From: Nesterenkonia ebinurensis | GTDB lineage: Bacteria > Actinomycetota > Actinomycetes > Actinomycetales > Micrococcaceae | NCBI RefSeq assembly: GCF_008711175.1 | Contig: NZ_VWNF01000032.1 | Coordinates: forward strand, 1 to 64,000 | DNA length: 64,000 nt | Reading direction: 5' to 3' | Part shown: piece after piece, positions 7,964-16,323 of the stretch | Position numbering within the stretch: the stretch's first letter is position 1 | Layout: each line of letters starts with the position of its first letter | Translations under genes and position numbers: made by a program | The notes under the pieces: generated by a model | Databases searched by the model: none | Told to the model about the DNA's origin: nothing | Seen by the model: the letters and a program-made list of their open reading frames with translations, nothing else

Positions 7964-8386
7964 TCAGAACGGGCGCTGAACGTAGGGCTGTTCTGTCCAG
8001 CGGATCTCCTGGACCTGGATTCCCTGAGCATTCAGCTCGTCCACCAGTGCTGAGGCGGCTTTGCCCAGCCGTTCGAAGGCATCGGGGCTGGTCTGCCCCA
8101 CCGGTCCCCCGGCGTAGAAGGTCACCTGCAGCAGGGCACGACCGAAACTGTCGGTGACACTGCTGTGCACCACCGCCAGCTGCCCATCGGTGACCCCGGT
8201 CATGGGCGTGCCGTCCATGTCCTGGCGGAAATAGTCCATAAATCCGGTGAGCTCCTCCAGCGCCTGCTCCACCGCTTCAGTGTCCGAGGTGTAGATCCGG
8301 GCCTCCAGGGGCGCCCACTGCTCAGGGCGCAACCGGGGCCCGCCGAAGAGCTCAGGGCCCCATTCCCCGCGTCTGCTCCAACGCAT
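7964..8386 (-). CDS. Hypothetical protein, 140 residues
   Basis: I do not recognise a family. The protein is soluble with an Arg-rich start (MRWSRRGEWGPELFGG), a helical middle (TEAVEQALEELTGFMDYFRQ) and two beta-rich stretches (QLAVVHSSVTD, RALLQVTFYAGG). I chose the ATG at 8386 because AGGAGGT lies seven bases upstream; an earlier ATG at 8413 would place that strong site inside the gene. It diverges from the SDR gene. The layout resembles small standalone alpha/beta domains of unknown role. No function is proposed. Confidence 0.65.
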   Translation of the reverse strand: MRWSRRGEWGPELFGGPRLRPEQWAPLEARIYTSDTEAVEQALEELTGFMDYFRQDMDGTPMTGVTDGQLAVVHSSVTDSFGRALLQVTFYAGGPVGQTSPDAFERLGKAASALVDELNAQGIQVQEIRWTEQPYVQRPF

Positions 8387-8478
8387 CCGCACACCTCCTG
8401 TCTGCTGGCACACCAGGCTGAACCTGGGCTGGACATTTTCCTCTGATCTGTGGGTGATCGGGTTCTACGATATCTGTC

Positions 8479-9294
8479 ATGGGAACTCATACTGCAGTCA
8501 TCACCGGTTCTACCGCAGGCATCGGTGCCGCGTTCGCCCGGCAACTGGCCTCCCAGGGCTATGACCTGGTGCTGGCCGCCCGCACCCAGGAGCGCCTGGA
8601 GGCACAGTCGGAGGCCCTTGAGGCCCAGTACGGGATCCGCGCAGAGACCATTGTGGCGGATCTGGCCACTGATGACGGGGTGGGTGCGGTCCAGGAGCGG
8701 CTGACCGATCCGGTTCATCCGATGCATCTGCTGGTGAACAACGCCGGACACGGGCTGGCCGGCAGCTTCCTGGACAATGACCTGGACGATGAGCGGGATC
8801 TGCTGCGCCTGCACGTGCAGACTCCTATGGAGCTGACCCATACTGCGGCCCGGGGGATGGCTGCCCAACGGGCCGGACGGATCATCAATGTGGCCTCAGT
8901 TGCTGGATTCACCCCCACCGGCACCTATTCGGCCGCCAAGGCCTGGGTGGTGAACTTCTCCAAGGCCATGCACGCCCAGCTGAAGCCTGAAGGGATTACG
9001 GTCACCGCACTGTGCCCGGGCCTGGTGCGCACGGAGTTTCATGAGCGCTCCGGGATCAGGATCACCGGGGCTAAGAAGTGGATGTGGCTGGACCCGGAGG
9101 ATGTGGTGCGTCAGGGGTTGACTGCCAATGCGCAGGGTTCGGCGGTCTGCGTACCCAGCGCCCAGTACCGTGCACTGACTGCCTCGCTGCGGTTCATCCC
9201 GGACCCGGTGGTGCAGTGGGCGGCCGATAAGCGGATGGGCATCCCCGGCACCGGCGAGGAAGAGAATGACGACAGCGCGTCCAGCTCACACTAG
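8479..9294 (+). CDS. Short-chain dehydrogenase/reductase (SDR)
   Basis: A 271-residue classical SDR. The cofactor motif TGSTAGIG (residues 9-16) precedes NNAGHG, and the catalytic Tyr and Lys appear in TYSAAKAW around residues 150-154, followed by CPGLVRTEFH. The Arg in the ARTQ segment after beta-2 suggests NADP preference. It resembles the DltE/YqjQ-like SDRs of unknown substrate. The C-terminus is acidic and Ser-rich. The stop overlaps the convergent AMIN-like lipoprotein gene by 9 bp. Confidence 0.85.
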   Translation: MGTHTAVITGSTAGIGAAFARQLASQGYDLVLAARTQERLEAQSEALEAQYGIRAETIVADLATDDGVGAVQERLTDPVHPMHLLVNNAGHGLAGSFLDNDLDDERDLLRLHVQTPMELTHTAARGMAAQRAGRIINVASVAGFTPTGTYSAAKAWVVNFSKAMHAQLKPEGITVTALCPGLVRTEFHERSGIRITGAKKWMWLDPEDVVRQGLTANAQGSAVCVPSAQYRALTASLRFIPDPVVQWAADKRMGIPGTGEEENDDSASSSH

Positions 9295-10107
9295 GACATC
9301 AATGATGAGGCGGGGGCCGTTAGGGTGTTCCCAGACCGAGACCCGGTACTCGCGTTCGGCATCCAGGCCGATGTAGTAGTTGGCTGAGCCGTGATGGGCC
9401 AGGGTGGTGGCCACATCGGTGAATACCGTACCCTGCGGATCGCTCCATTCCCGGAGCTCGAGCTGGCCCTCTTCCTCACCGGCGTTGCCGGGGACCAGTC
9501 CTTCCACGCCCACGTAGAGGATCACCTCGGCGTCCATCTCCACGGGGAATCCTGAACCAGGCTCCACGGCCTCGGCCACATACTCGGCGGTCCAGCCCGG
9601 AGCGCCCTCACCCACATGGTCGAACACAATGCGGTGGTAGCCCTCATGGATGCCTACCCGCACCTCACCCAGCAGTAGGTTGGAGTCTTCCGGTACTGAG
9701 GTGAGCAGTTCGGGGAAGCCTCGGGAGCGCTGGGGCTCAGCAGAGAACTCGGTGACATCCAGAACATCGTTGCTGCTCTGCGAAGCCGCGGCTTCATCCT
9801 CCGCTGACTGCTCGTCGGGAGCCGCATCGCCGGCCTCAGCTTCAGAGCCGGGATCGCCGCTCTCCCCCTGCTGTTCACCGTCAAAGGTCTCAGGCTGGTC
9901 AGCCTCAGCGTCCTCAGCCCCGGGCTGTTGGGGCACAGGCTCATCAGTGGGTTCGTCCAGCGGTGGCCGCTCGACGGTGGCTGCATCCTCATGGTCACCA
10001 CTGGGCTCCTCGGGCAGGTCGTCGCAGCCGGCCAGCAGCAGAGCGGCCACACCCAGGGCAGCAGGCAGCCCAATGGCTCTTCGTCGGCTGCTGAAGGCAC
10101 GACTCAC
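9286..10107 (-). CDS. AMIN-like domain lipoprotein
   Basis: A 273-residue exported lipoprotein. A twin-Arg-flanked hydrophobic signal ends in the lipobox LLLAGC. It is followed by about 90 residues of Asp/Glu/Ala/Pro-rich linker and then a beta domain (VRVGIHEGYHRIVFDHVG ... YRVSVWEHPNGPRLIIDVLV) resembling the actinobacterial AMIN-like domain. AMIN domains generally bind cell-envelope polymers or secretins. The start GTG has GAGGTGAG upstream. The gene stands alone and its precise role is unknown. Confidence 0.72.
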   Translation of the reverse strand: MSRAFSSRRRAIGLPAALGVAALLLAGCDDLPEEPSGDHEDAATVERPPLDEPTDEPVPQQPGAEDAEADQPETFDGEQQGESGDPGSEAEAGDAAPDEQSAEDEAAASQSSNDVLDVTEFSAEPQRSRGFPELLTSVPEDSNLLLGEVRVGIHEGYHRIVFDHVGEGAPGWTAEYVAEAVEPGSGFPVEMDAEVILYVGVEGLVPGNAGEEEGQLELREWSDPQGTVFTDVATTLAHHGSANYYIGLDAEREYRVSVWEHPNGPRLIIDVLV

Positions 10108-10245
10108 CGGCGCTCACCTCACTGATTACACTGATTACTGGGGTTCCTGGCACTCCGCCTACCTACGGTAATAGGTTATTCGACGCTTTGACAGCTGAGT
10201 TGAGGGTTATGCTCACTTCGCAACCCAAGCGTTGCCCAGTTGTTA

Positions 10246-11730
10246 TCAGCTTTCACCCTCTTGGCGGTGCTTGCGCTCCCGATATGCCTCCTCACCAGGA
10301 CCGGAGAACTCCCGGTTACGCTGCACTGCAGTGATTGAACCGGTGAACAATCCCTCATCCACTGGGATCTCCGTCTTCGGACTATCACCCTCACCCTCCT
10401 CAATCGCCTCCGCGGGGGTAGCGGCACTGGGTGAGGGGGCGGCGTCTGAGCTCCCGATGTTCGGGTCCCGCGCAGGTTCGTCAGAATCTGTGTGGGCCAG
10501 GTCGGGGACGTTCTCTGTCACCTCCCCAATCTGACCGGTAGCCACTGACTCGGGCTTGCCGCCCAAGGCCTCCTCATTGGTGATGAGCATGCGCTGGGTC
10601 ATCACCGCATAGGGGTGCTCGGTACGCAGGAAGTTCACCAGGTCCTCGCGGATCAGGCAGCGCAAGTCCCACAGCTCCCCTGAGTTGCGCGCTGAGACCA
10701 CCACCCGGGCTTTGACGTGCCCATCCACCGCATCGGTGACCTGCAGGTTTGAGGTGGCTCCGTCCCAGAGGTCAGTGCCGGCCAGCAGCCGCTTGAGCCG
10801 GCCGCGCAGGGCATCCATCGGCACCCGCCAGTCCACGTCCAGCTCCACTGCGCCCAGCAGTTCGGTGCCCACTCGGGTCCAGTTCTCAAAAGGCGTGGAG
10901 ACAAAGTACGCACTGGGGTAGATGAAGCGACGGCCGTCCCAGGACTTCAGTACCACAGTGGAGAGGGTGATTTCCTCCACGGTGCCGAAGTTCTCCTCGA
11001 TGACCACCACATCGCCCACCCGGATCGAATCGGTGAAGGCCAGCTGGATACCGGCGAAGAGATTAGCCAGGGTGCTCTGCATCGCCAGGCCGGCCACCAC
11101 CGAGACCACACCAGCTGAAGCCAGCAGTCCGGCGCCCAGTCCACGCACGTTCTCGTTGAGCAGCAGCACCGCAGCCACTGCCAGGGTGATGATGATCTCT
11201 GCCAGGATCCGGCCGATCAGGTCCACCTGGGTCTGCACCCGGCGGCCGCGCCGGTCCTCCACGCTGGGCTGGTCATCACCGATGTACTTGGCCAGGATCA
11301 CCGCTTCAACAATCTTGACTGCGCGCAGCGCCCACCAGGCCACCGAGACGATCACCGCGATCATCAGCGCCACATACACCGGCCCATCCCACCACTGCTC
11401 TGCCACCGCATAGCGGACGCTCAGCGCCGAGCCGGCGAACAGCAGGATGCAGAAGAACTGGGTGCGAGTACGGTTGATGGCGCGCTTGACCGTGGGCGCC
11501 CGCCGGAAGAACTGCTTGAGCACTGCGGAGATCACCAGGGTGGCCGCCAAAGCCACCAGCGCGGAGATGCCCACACCCACCAGGATGCCCATCAGCGGCC
11601 CGGCCTGGGAGACCAGCTCCTCGAACTCATCGGGCACATGCTCTTCCATACCGGTGGTGAGGTCTTCTGCAGGATTGTCGGTGGCGTTGCCAGCGAGCTT
11701 TCTCAGGACTTGTGCGGGGAAGGTGATCAT
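10246..11730 (-). CDS. Small-conductance mechanosensitive channel (MscS family)
   Basis: A 494-residue inner-membrane protein. Three to four transmembrane helices in the first 220 residues lead to the pore-lining helix and MscS beta domain: GAGLLASAGVVSVVAGLAMQ, then NLFAGIQLAFTDSIRVGDVV and the conserved GTVEEITLSTVVLKSWDGR. An alpha/beta domain follows (AVELDVDWRVPMDALRGRL), then a roughly 90-residue acidic, Ser/Glu-rich tail. Such channels release solutes on hypo-osmotic shock. The gene diverges from hisD with only 44 bp between start codons. Confidence 0.88.
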   Translation of the reverse strand: MITFPAQVLRKLAGNATDNPAEDLTTGMEEHVPDEFEELVSQAGPLMGILVGVGISALVALAATLVISAVLKQFFRRAPTVKRAINRTRTQFFCILLFAGSALSVRYAVAEQWWDGPVYVALMIAVIVSVAWWALRAVKIVEAVILAKYIGDDQPSVEDRRGRRVQTQVDLIGRILAEIIITLAVAAVLLLNENVRGLGAGLLASAGVVSVVAGLAMQSTLANLFAGIQLAFTDSIRVGDVVVIEENFGTVEEITLSTVVLKSWDGRRFIYPSAYFVSTPFENWTRVGTELLGAVELDVDWRVPMDALRGRLKRLLAGTDLWDGATSNLQVTDAVDGHVKARVVVSARNSGELWDLRCLIREDLVNFLRTEHPYAVMTQRMLITNEEALGGKPESVATGQIGEVTENVPDLAHTDSDEPARDPNIGSSDAAPSPSAATPAEAIEEGEGDSPKTEIPVDEGLFTGSITAVQRNREFSGPGEEAYRERKHRQEGES

Positions 11731-11774
11731 GGCCGAAATTGTGGCATGCCCAGCTGAGGGGGAACAATGGGTCC

Positions 11775-13079
11775 ATGCTCACTCTCACCGATCTGCGCGG
11801 CCGCGATATTGACATCGCAGCCTTCCTACCCCGGGCTGACCAGGACATTTCCGCCACCCTGGAGACTGTGGCTCCTATTCTGGAGCAGGTGCGCACCGGT
11901 GGTAAATCCGCCCTGCTGGAACTCTGTGAGAAGTACGACGCCGTCCGACCGGACTCTCTGCGGGTACCTTCCCGGGTACTGGAACAGGCTCTGCAGCAGC
12001 TGGACCCACAGGTCAGGGAGGCCCTGGACACTCTGATTCTGCGTGCCCGTGAGGTGCACACTGCCCAGCTTCCGGCTGCCTCGGTGGTCTCCCCGGGCCC
12101 GGATGCAAAAATCACCAACCGGTGGGTGCCAGTGCAGCGGGTGGGTCTCTACGTCCCCGGCGGCCAGGCGGTCTACCCCTCTTCAGTGGTGATGAACGTG
12201 ATCCCTGCCCAGGTAGCTGGTGTGATGCAGCTGGCCATCGCCTCACCCCCTCAGAAGGAGCACGGAGGGTGGCCCCACCCCACCATTCTGGCGGCCGCCC
12301 AGCTGCTGGGGGTCGAAGAGGTCTACGCCGTGGGCGGGGCTCAGGCGGTGGGTATGTTCGCCTATGGTGTCCGGGACGAGACGGGCGTCGTCGTACCTCC
12401 GGTCTCCCTGATCACCGGGCCAGGCAATATCTATGTGGCCACCGCAAAACGCGCGGTGCAAGGGGTGGTGGGCATTGATGCTGAGGCCGGGCCCACTGAG
12501 ATCATGGTGCTGGCCGATGCCACCGCTCCGGCGAATCTCATCGCCGCAGATCTGGTCAGCCAGGCTGAGCATGATGAACTGGCCGCTGCCGTGCTGGTGA
12601 CCGACTCTGCCGAGCTGGCCGAACGGGTCATCTCCCAGGTGGAGGAGCAGGCCGCGGCCACCAGGCACCTGGACCGGGTCAAGCAGTCTCTGGCCGGCCG
12701 ACAGTCAGCCGCCCTGGTGGTGGACTCCATGGAGGCAGCTGTGAATGTGGCCAACGAATACGGCGCTGAGCACCTGGAGATCATGACCGCTGACGATGCT
12801 GCCTACGCTGAGCGGATCCACAACGCCGGGGCCGTGTTCCTAGGGCACTACACCCCGGTCTCGCTGGGCGACTACTGTGCCGGTTCCAACCATGTGCTGC
12901 CCACAGGGGGCGCCTCCCGATACTCTTCTGGGCTGAATGTGACCAGCTTCCTGCGCTCCCAACAGGTCATCCGCTATGGCCGGGACGGGCTTTCCCAGGT
13001 GGCCGGACATGTGCAGGCCCTGGCCCTGGCCGAGGACCTGCCCGCCCACGGTGAGGCCGTCACCGCCCGGTTCAGCTGA
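11775..13079 (+). CDS. hisD: Histidinol dehydrogenase
   Basis: A 434-residue enzyme that oxidises L-histidinol twice to histidine, the last steps of histidine synthesis. The family signature around the zinc-binding residues is intact (AADLVSQAEHDELA), as are PGGQAVYPSSVVMNVIPA, GPGNIYVATAKR, and NHVLPTGGASRYSSGLNVTS near the C-terminus. I chose the ATG at 11775; a TTG at 11739 in frame would add 12 residues. In many actinobacteria hisD heads an operon with hisC and hisB. Here it is alone and runs into a convergent gene 9 bp later. Confidence 0.93.
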   Translation: MLTLTDLRGRDIDIAAFLPRADQDISATLETVAPILEQVRTGGKSALLELCEKYDAVRPDSLRVPSRVLEQALQQLDPQVREALDTLILRAREVHTAQLPAASVVSPGPDAKITNRWVPVQRVGLYVPGGQAVYPSSVVMNVIPAQVAGVMQLAIASPPQKEHGGWPHPTILAAAQLLGVEEVYAVGGAQAVGMFAYGVRDETGVVVPPVSLITGPGNIYVATAKRAVQGVVGIDAEAGPTEIMVLADATAPANLIAADLVSQAEHDELAAAVLVTDSAELAERVISQVEEQAAATRHLDRVKQSLAGRQSAALVVDSMEAAVNVANEYGAEHLEIMTADDAAYAERIHNAGAVFLGHYTPVSLGDYCAGSNHVLPTGGASRYSSGLNVTSFLRSQQVIRYGRDGLSQVAGHVQALALAEDLPAHGEAVTARFS

Positions 13080-13088
13080 TCGTTTGCC

Positions 13089-15827
13089 TCAGGTGGGGAC
13101 GCCAAAGCTGGTGTTGACCCAGCCGGTGAGGCCGTCGTACTCCGTCTGGGCCCAGCTGCCACGGCGCTCGCCAGTCTCCAGGACCGTGCCGCGCGGAATC
13201 TGAGCCAGCCGGTCGGCGCTGGAGCTGGGCTCTTCGCGCAACGGCACCGAGTAGCTGGTCTGCCACTGGTCGGCAGCGGCCGTGCCGGGACCTGCAGGAC
13301 CGGAGCCGGACCGGCTGCTGCCATGCACCTCGTAATAGCTGTCACCCCAGCCGCCGGGGTTTCCGGAAAGTCCCAGCCGCTGGGAGCAAGCCGGCCAAGC
13401 ACCCCAGCCCTGGCGCTGCCAGAGCTGGTAGGCACGCTCAATCTGCTCCTGCTTGGACGCCTGGTGGGGCAGCCCGGAACCACCCACCCAGCGCCACGAG
13501 GACTCGGAGAACTGCAGGCCGCCGTAGTAGCCGTTGCCGGTGTTGATCGACCAGTTTCCAGAGGATTCGCACTGTGCCAGCCGGTCCCAGACCTGGCTGT
13601 AGGGACCCTGAGCGCTCTGCCGGTGCTGACCGCTGGTGGGACCGGTGCTTCCGTTGCTGCTACCGGAGGAGCCCGAAGAGGAGGAACCGGAGCTTGCCGA
13701 ACCTGAGGAGGACGAACCAGAAGACGATGAGCCCGAAGAAGATGAGCCCGGTGCGCTGGTATCTCCGCTGAGGAAGCTGGAGTCCACCCAAAGGGTGCGT
13801 CCGCTGCGTTCGAAGCTCACCCAGGGGCCGCTGCGGCCGGTGATTTCCACCCGGGTTCCGGGCGCCAGTACCGCCACCACACCGTGGCTGGTGCCAGGGC
13901 CGCTGCGGGCGTTGAGATGCACACCGTTGACCCGCGGGGCGCTGCTGGAGGAGCTCGAGTTGCTGGAGGAAGACCCACCGGAGCTTGACGAACCACCCGA
14001 ACTGGATGAACCAGATGAGCTAGACCCAGAAGAAGAACCGGAGCCGGAGGACCCCGAAGAACTAGACCCGGACGAGGAACCACCAGAAGAGGAACCCGAG
14101 GATGAGCCCCCGGAACTGGATGAGCCAGATGAACTGGAACCCGAGGAAGAGCTCGAGCCCGAAGAGCTCGATCCGGACGAGGAGGAACCACCAGCCAGAA
14201 TCCGGTTCACCTCAGCCTGCACCGCAGCCGGATCATGACCAGCAGCACGCAGCCGCTGCACACGATCAGCACCATTGCCGAACCGACCATCAATCACCTG
14301 ACGCGCCACCGCAGACACCGAAGAACTCGACGACGAACCAGACGAGGACCCACCTGAAGAGGACCCACCGGAGCTTGACGAACCACCCGAACTGGATGAA
14401 CCAGATGAGCTAGACCCAGAAGAAGAACCGGAGCCGGAGGACCCCGAAGAACTAGACCCGGACGAGGAACCACCAGAAGAGGAACCCGAGGATGAGCCAG
14501 ATGAACTGGAACCCGAGGAAGAGCTCGATCCGGACGAGGAGGAACCACCAGCCAGAATCCGGTTCACCTCAGCCTGCACCGCAGCCGGATCATGACCAGC
14601 AGCACGCAGCCGCTGCACACGATCAGCACCATTGCCGAACCGACCATCAATCACCTGACGCGCCACCGCAGACACCGAAGAACTCGACGACGAACCAGAC
14701 GAGGACCCACCTGAAGAGGACCCACCGGAGCTTGACGAACCAGACGAGCTGGATGAACCGCCCGAGGACGAACCAGATGAGCTAGACCCAGAAGAAGATC
14801 CGGAGGACCCCGAGGAAGAGCCCCCGGACGAGGAACCACCAGAAGAGGAACCCGAGGATGAGCTCAGGTATCCGCCGTGGGCCCAGCCGCGCTGGCCGTT
14901 GGGACGCTCCACCTGGACCCAGGAGCCGCTGGTGGAGATCACCGTGACCTGCTCCCCTGTGGGCATCCAGCTGACCACACTGTGGTTGGTACCGGCACCC
15001 GAGCGCAGGTTCAGCGGCTCAGTGACCCGGCGAGTCTCCCCGGAGGACGAAGAGCTTCCCGAACCGGAGGAGCCTGAGTTGGACGAGCCCGACCCCGAAG
15101 AGCCAGAATCTGATGAGCCGGACCCGGAAGAGCCGGAGTCCGAAGGAGCGCCTCCGCTGCCGTCCGGGCACTCGCTGGGGAAGTGCTCCCGGGCCGCGGC
15201 CGCCCGCATATCTACGCCACGCTCGGTGAGGAAGGTGTGCGGATCCAGGGCGGTGCCGGTGTGCCAGGCACCCTGCCAGATCTCCAGGTGCAGGTGCGGA
15301 GTGGTGCTCGCCCCGGAGTTGCCCACCAGTCCGATGGTCTGTCCGGCAGAGACCGTATCGCCCACCTGCACATGGGAGGTGCCGTCCCACACATGCAGAT
15401 ACCGGGAATGGTAGGTCTGCCCGCCGATGTTGTGCCGGACCATCACATGTCCGGCACGGGAGGATGTGCCGTCCTGGGTGCTGACCACCGTCCCAGCCGC
15501 GATTGAGCGGAACGGAGTGCCCTCCGGTGCCACCAGGTCCTGCCCCAGATGGTGGGAGGAGGCTCCCGGGTTGGGGCTGCAGCGCGGGCCGTAGCCGGTG
15601 CTGAAGGTATAGCTGGAGGTCAACGGCTGAACAAACTGCCCGGAGCTGTTGGAGGTCACCAAAGTGGTGGAGTTGGACAACGACGCCGCCAGCCCGGCAG
15701 CACTGCCCTGAAGCGGTTCAGGAGCCGGCAGAATAGGCGCGGCATCCGCAGTGGCGGCAGTGGTGAACGGCAGGGTCAGGCCAGCAGCAAAGGCGCCGAC
15801 GGCAGCCGCAGGGAGTTTCTTCGGCAC
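13089..15827 (-). CDS. Multidomain peptidoglycan hydrolase: M23 endopeptidase, SH3, two Cpl-7 repeats, Rpf domain
   Basis: A 912-residue secreted protein. Approximate order: signal peptide 1-29; LytM/M23 endopeptidase 70-205 with zinc ligands in HHLGQD and HLHLE; SH3 264-316; Ser/Gly linker; Cpl-7 (CW_7) wall-binding repeat 381-426; linker; a second Cpl-7 at 500-545; linker; SH3 637-686; linker; resuscitation-promoting-factor domain 742-818 (WDRLAQCESSGNW, GYYGGLQFSESSW, WPACSQ); SH3 857-912. M23 cuts peptide cross-links and Rpf cuts glycan strands, so one polypeptide may attack both bonds. The start is GTG with GAGGA upstream. The Ser/Gly linkers are unusually long and internally duplicated. 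A leader of about 200 bp contains candidate MtrA sites. Confidence 0.9.
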   Translation of the reverse strand: MPKKLPAAAVGAFAAGLTLPFTTAATADAAPILPAPEPLQGSAAGLAASLSNSTTLVTSNSSGQFVQPLTSSYTFSTGYGPRCSPNPGASSHHLGQDLVAPEGTPFRSIAAGTVVSTQDGTSSRAGHVMVRHNIGGQTYHSRYLHVWDGTSHVQVGDTVSAGQTIGLVGNSGASTTPHLHLEIWQGAWHTGTALDPHTFLTERGVDMRAAAAREHFPSECPDGSGGAPSDSGSSGSGSSDSGSSGSGSSNSGSSGSGSSSSSGETRRVTEPLNLRSGAGTNHSVVSWMPTGEQVTVISTSGSWVQVERPNGQRGWAHGGYLSSSSGSSSGGSSSGGSSSGSSGSSSGSSSSGSSSGGSSSSSGSSSSGGSSSGGSSSGSSSSSSVSAVARQVIDGRFGNGADRVQRLRAAGHDPAAVQAEVNRILAGGSSSSGSSSSSGSSSSGSSSGSSSGGSSSGSSSSGSSGSGSSSGSSSSGSSSSGGSSSSGGSSSGGSSSGSSSSSSVSAVARQVIDGRFGNGADRVQRLRAAGHDPAAVQAEVNRILAGGSSSSGSSSSGSSSSSGSSSSGSSSSGGSSSGSSSGGSSSGSSSSGSSGSGSSSGSSSSGSSSSGGSSSSGGSSSSNSSSSSSAPRVNGVHLNARSGPGTSHGVVAVLAPGTRVEITGRSGPWVSFERSGRTLWVDSSFLSGDTSAPGSSSSGSSSSGSSSSGSASSGSSSSGSSGSSNGSTGPTSGQHRQSAQGPYSQVWDRLAQCESSGNWSINTGNGYYGGLQFSESSWRWVGGSGLPHQASKQEQIERAYQLWQRQGWGAWPACSQRLGLSGNPGGWGDSYYEVHGSSRSGSGPAGPGTAAADQWQTSYSVPLREEPSSSADRLAQIPRGTVLETGERRGSWAQTEYDGLTGWVNTSFGVPT
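13972..14720. repeat. Near-exact tandem DNA duplication inside the peptidoglycan hydrolase
   Basis: The Cpl-7 coding stretch at 14193-14326 recurs at 14550-14683 without a difference that I can see. The flanking Ser/Gly linker from 13972 also recurs from 14362 (offsets 357 and 390; the difference is a 33-bp linker indel). Identity at synonymous sites points to a recent duplication or ongoing gene conversion. Confidence 0.85.
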
Positions 15828-16028
15828 AGGTCAATCCTCACTAGTCGAACGGTACGACTCCTTGGCACACCGCCGGTGCGTGGCGATGCGTGTTAGGACT
15901 GTCCGGGGCCGCCCCTTAAGTGGGGAAGCAAGCGATGGGAATCAGAGCGAATTCCCCGGTCAGCTCACATTCAGGGTAACGAGCTGGTCACGATGAAGGG
16001 CAGATCAATGTTCAACCACACCTTGAAC

Positions 16029-16046
16029 CTGTGACCAAACTGTGAA
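16029..16046 (-). promoter_or_regulatory. Candidate MtrA-type direct repeat upstream of the peptidoglycan hydrolase
   Basis: On the minus strand TTCACAG and GTCACAG occur with an 11-bp period, about one helical turn, some 200 bp before the start codon. GTCACAG-like direct repeats are reported as MtrA response-regulator sites upstream of actinobacterial cell-wall hydrolase genes. Two short copies alone are weak evidence. Confidence 0.3.
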
Positions 16047-16307
16047 GTTTGGGCCCCTGGTAAAAACTCATAGGAAACTTCCAGGGTCTATAGGGTGTTC
16101 CGTTCAGAAAGGTGCGTACCTTAGATAGTGCCTCTTCAAGGTGCGAGTGATTCATAGGCCCCGGGCCCGACATATTTAGCGTCCCCCCTCACGCAGTCGG
16201 ACCCGGGGTCTTCTCGTTGCTTATACCAGAGGCCTTCGGGGAACTCCACACTTAGAGTCGCTGCATCGCTCGCTGTGCTTGCAGCTCGAGGACCGTGCTT
16301 GCGGCGC

Positions 16308-16323
16308 GAGTGGGGATTCACTC
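16308..16323 (-). terminator. Hairpin directly after the ABC permease stop
   Basis: GAGTG/CACTC forms a short stem adjoining the TGA of the permease gene. There is no U-tract, so it may be a weak terminator or 3' stabiliser. Confidence 0.3.

Larger units (their letters stand above)
15828..16323. other. 496-bp intergenic region with stem-loop 16159-16208
   Basis: No gene seen. A 13-bp stem with one mismatch forms between CCCCGGGCCCGAC (16159-16171) and GTCGGACCCGGGG (16196-16208) around a 24-nt loop. The rest is the leader of the peptidoglycan hydrolase (15828 to about 16100) and the 3' flank of the ABC permease. The role of the stem-loop is unknown. Confidence 0.5.

Noticed and set aside
13930-14880. 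Array-like short repeats resembling a CRISPR
   Set aside because: The periodicity comes from Ser/Gly codons and duplicated Cpl-7 modules in one continuous reading frame; there are no uniform repeats with unique spacers.
15911-15960. Homology between the hydrolase leader and the gap at 19770-19815
   Set aside because: They share GGGAAGCAAGCGA and little else; too short to call a repeat family.
15828-16010. Cyclic-di-AMP (ydaO) riboswitch before the Rpf-domain gene
   Set aside because: Such riboswitches are common at this place, and GGACAGTCCTAAC vaguely recalls the conserved core, but the other conserved blocks are not recognisable in order.
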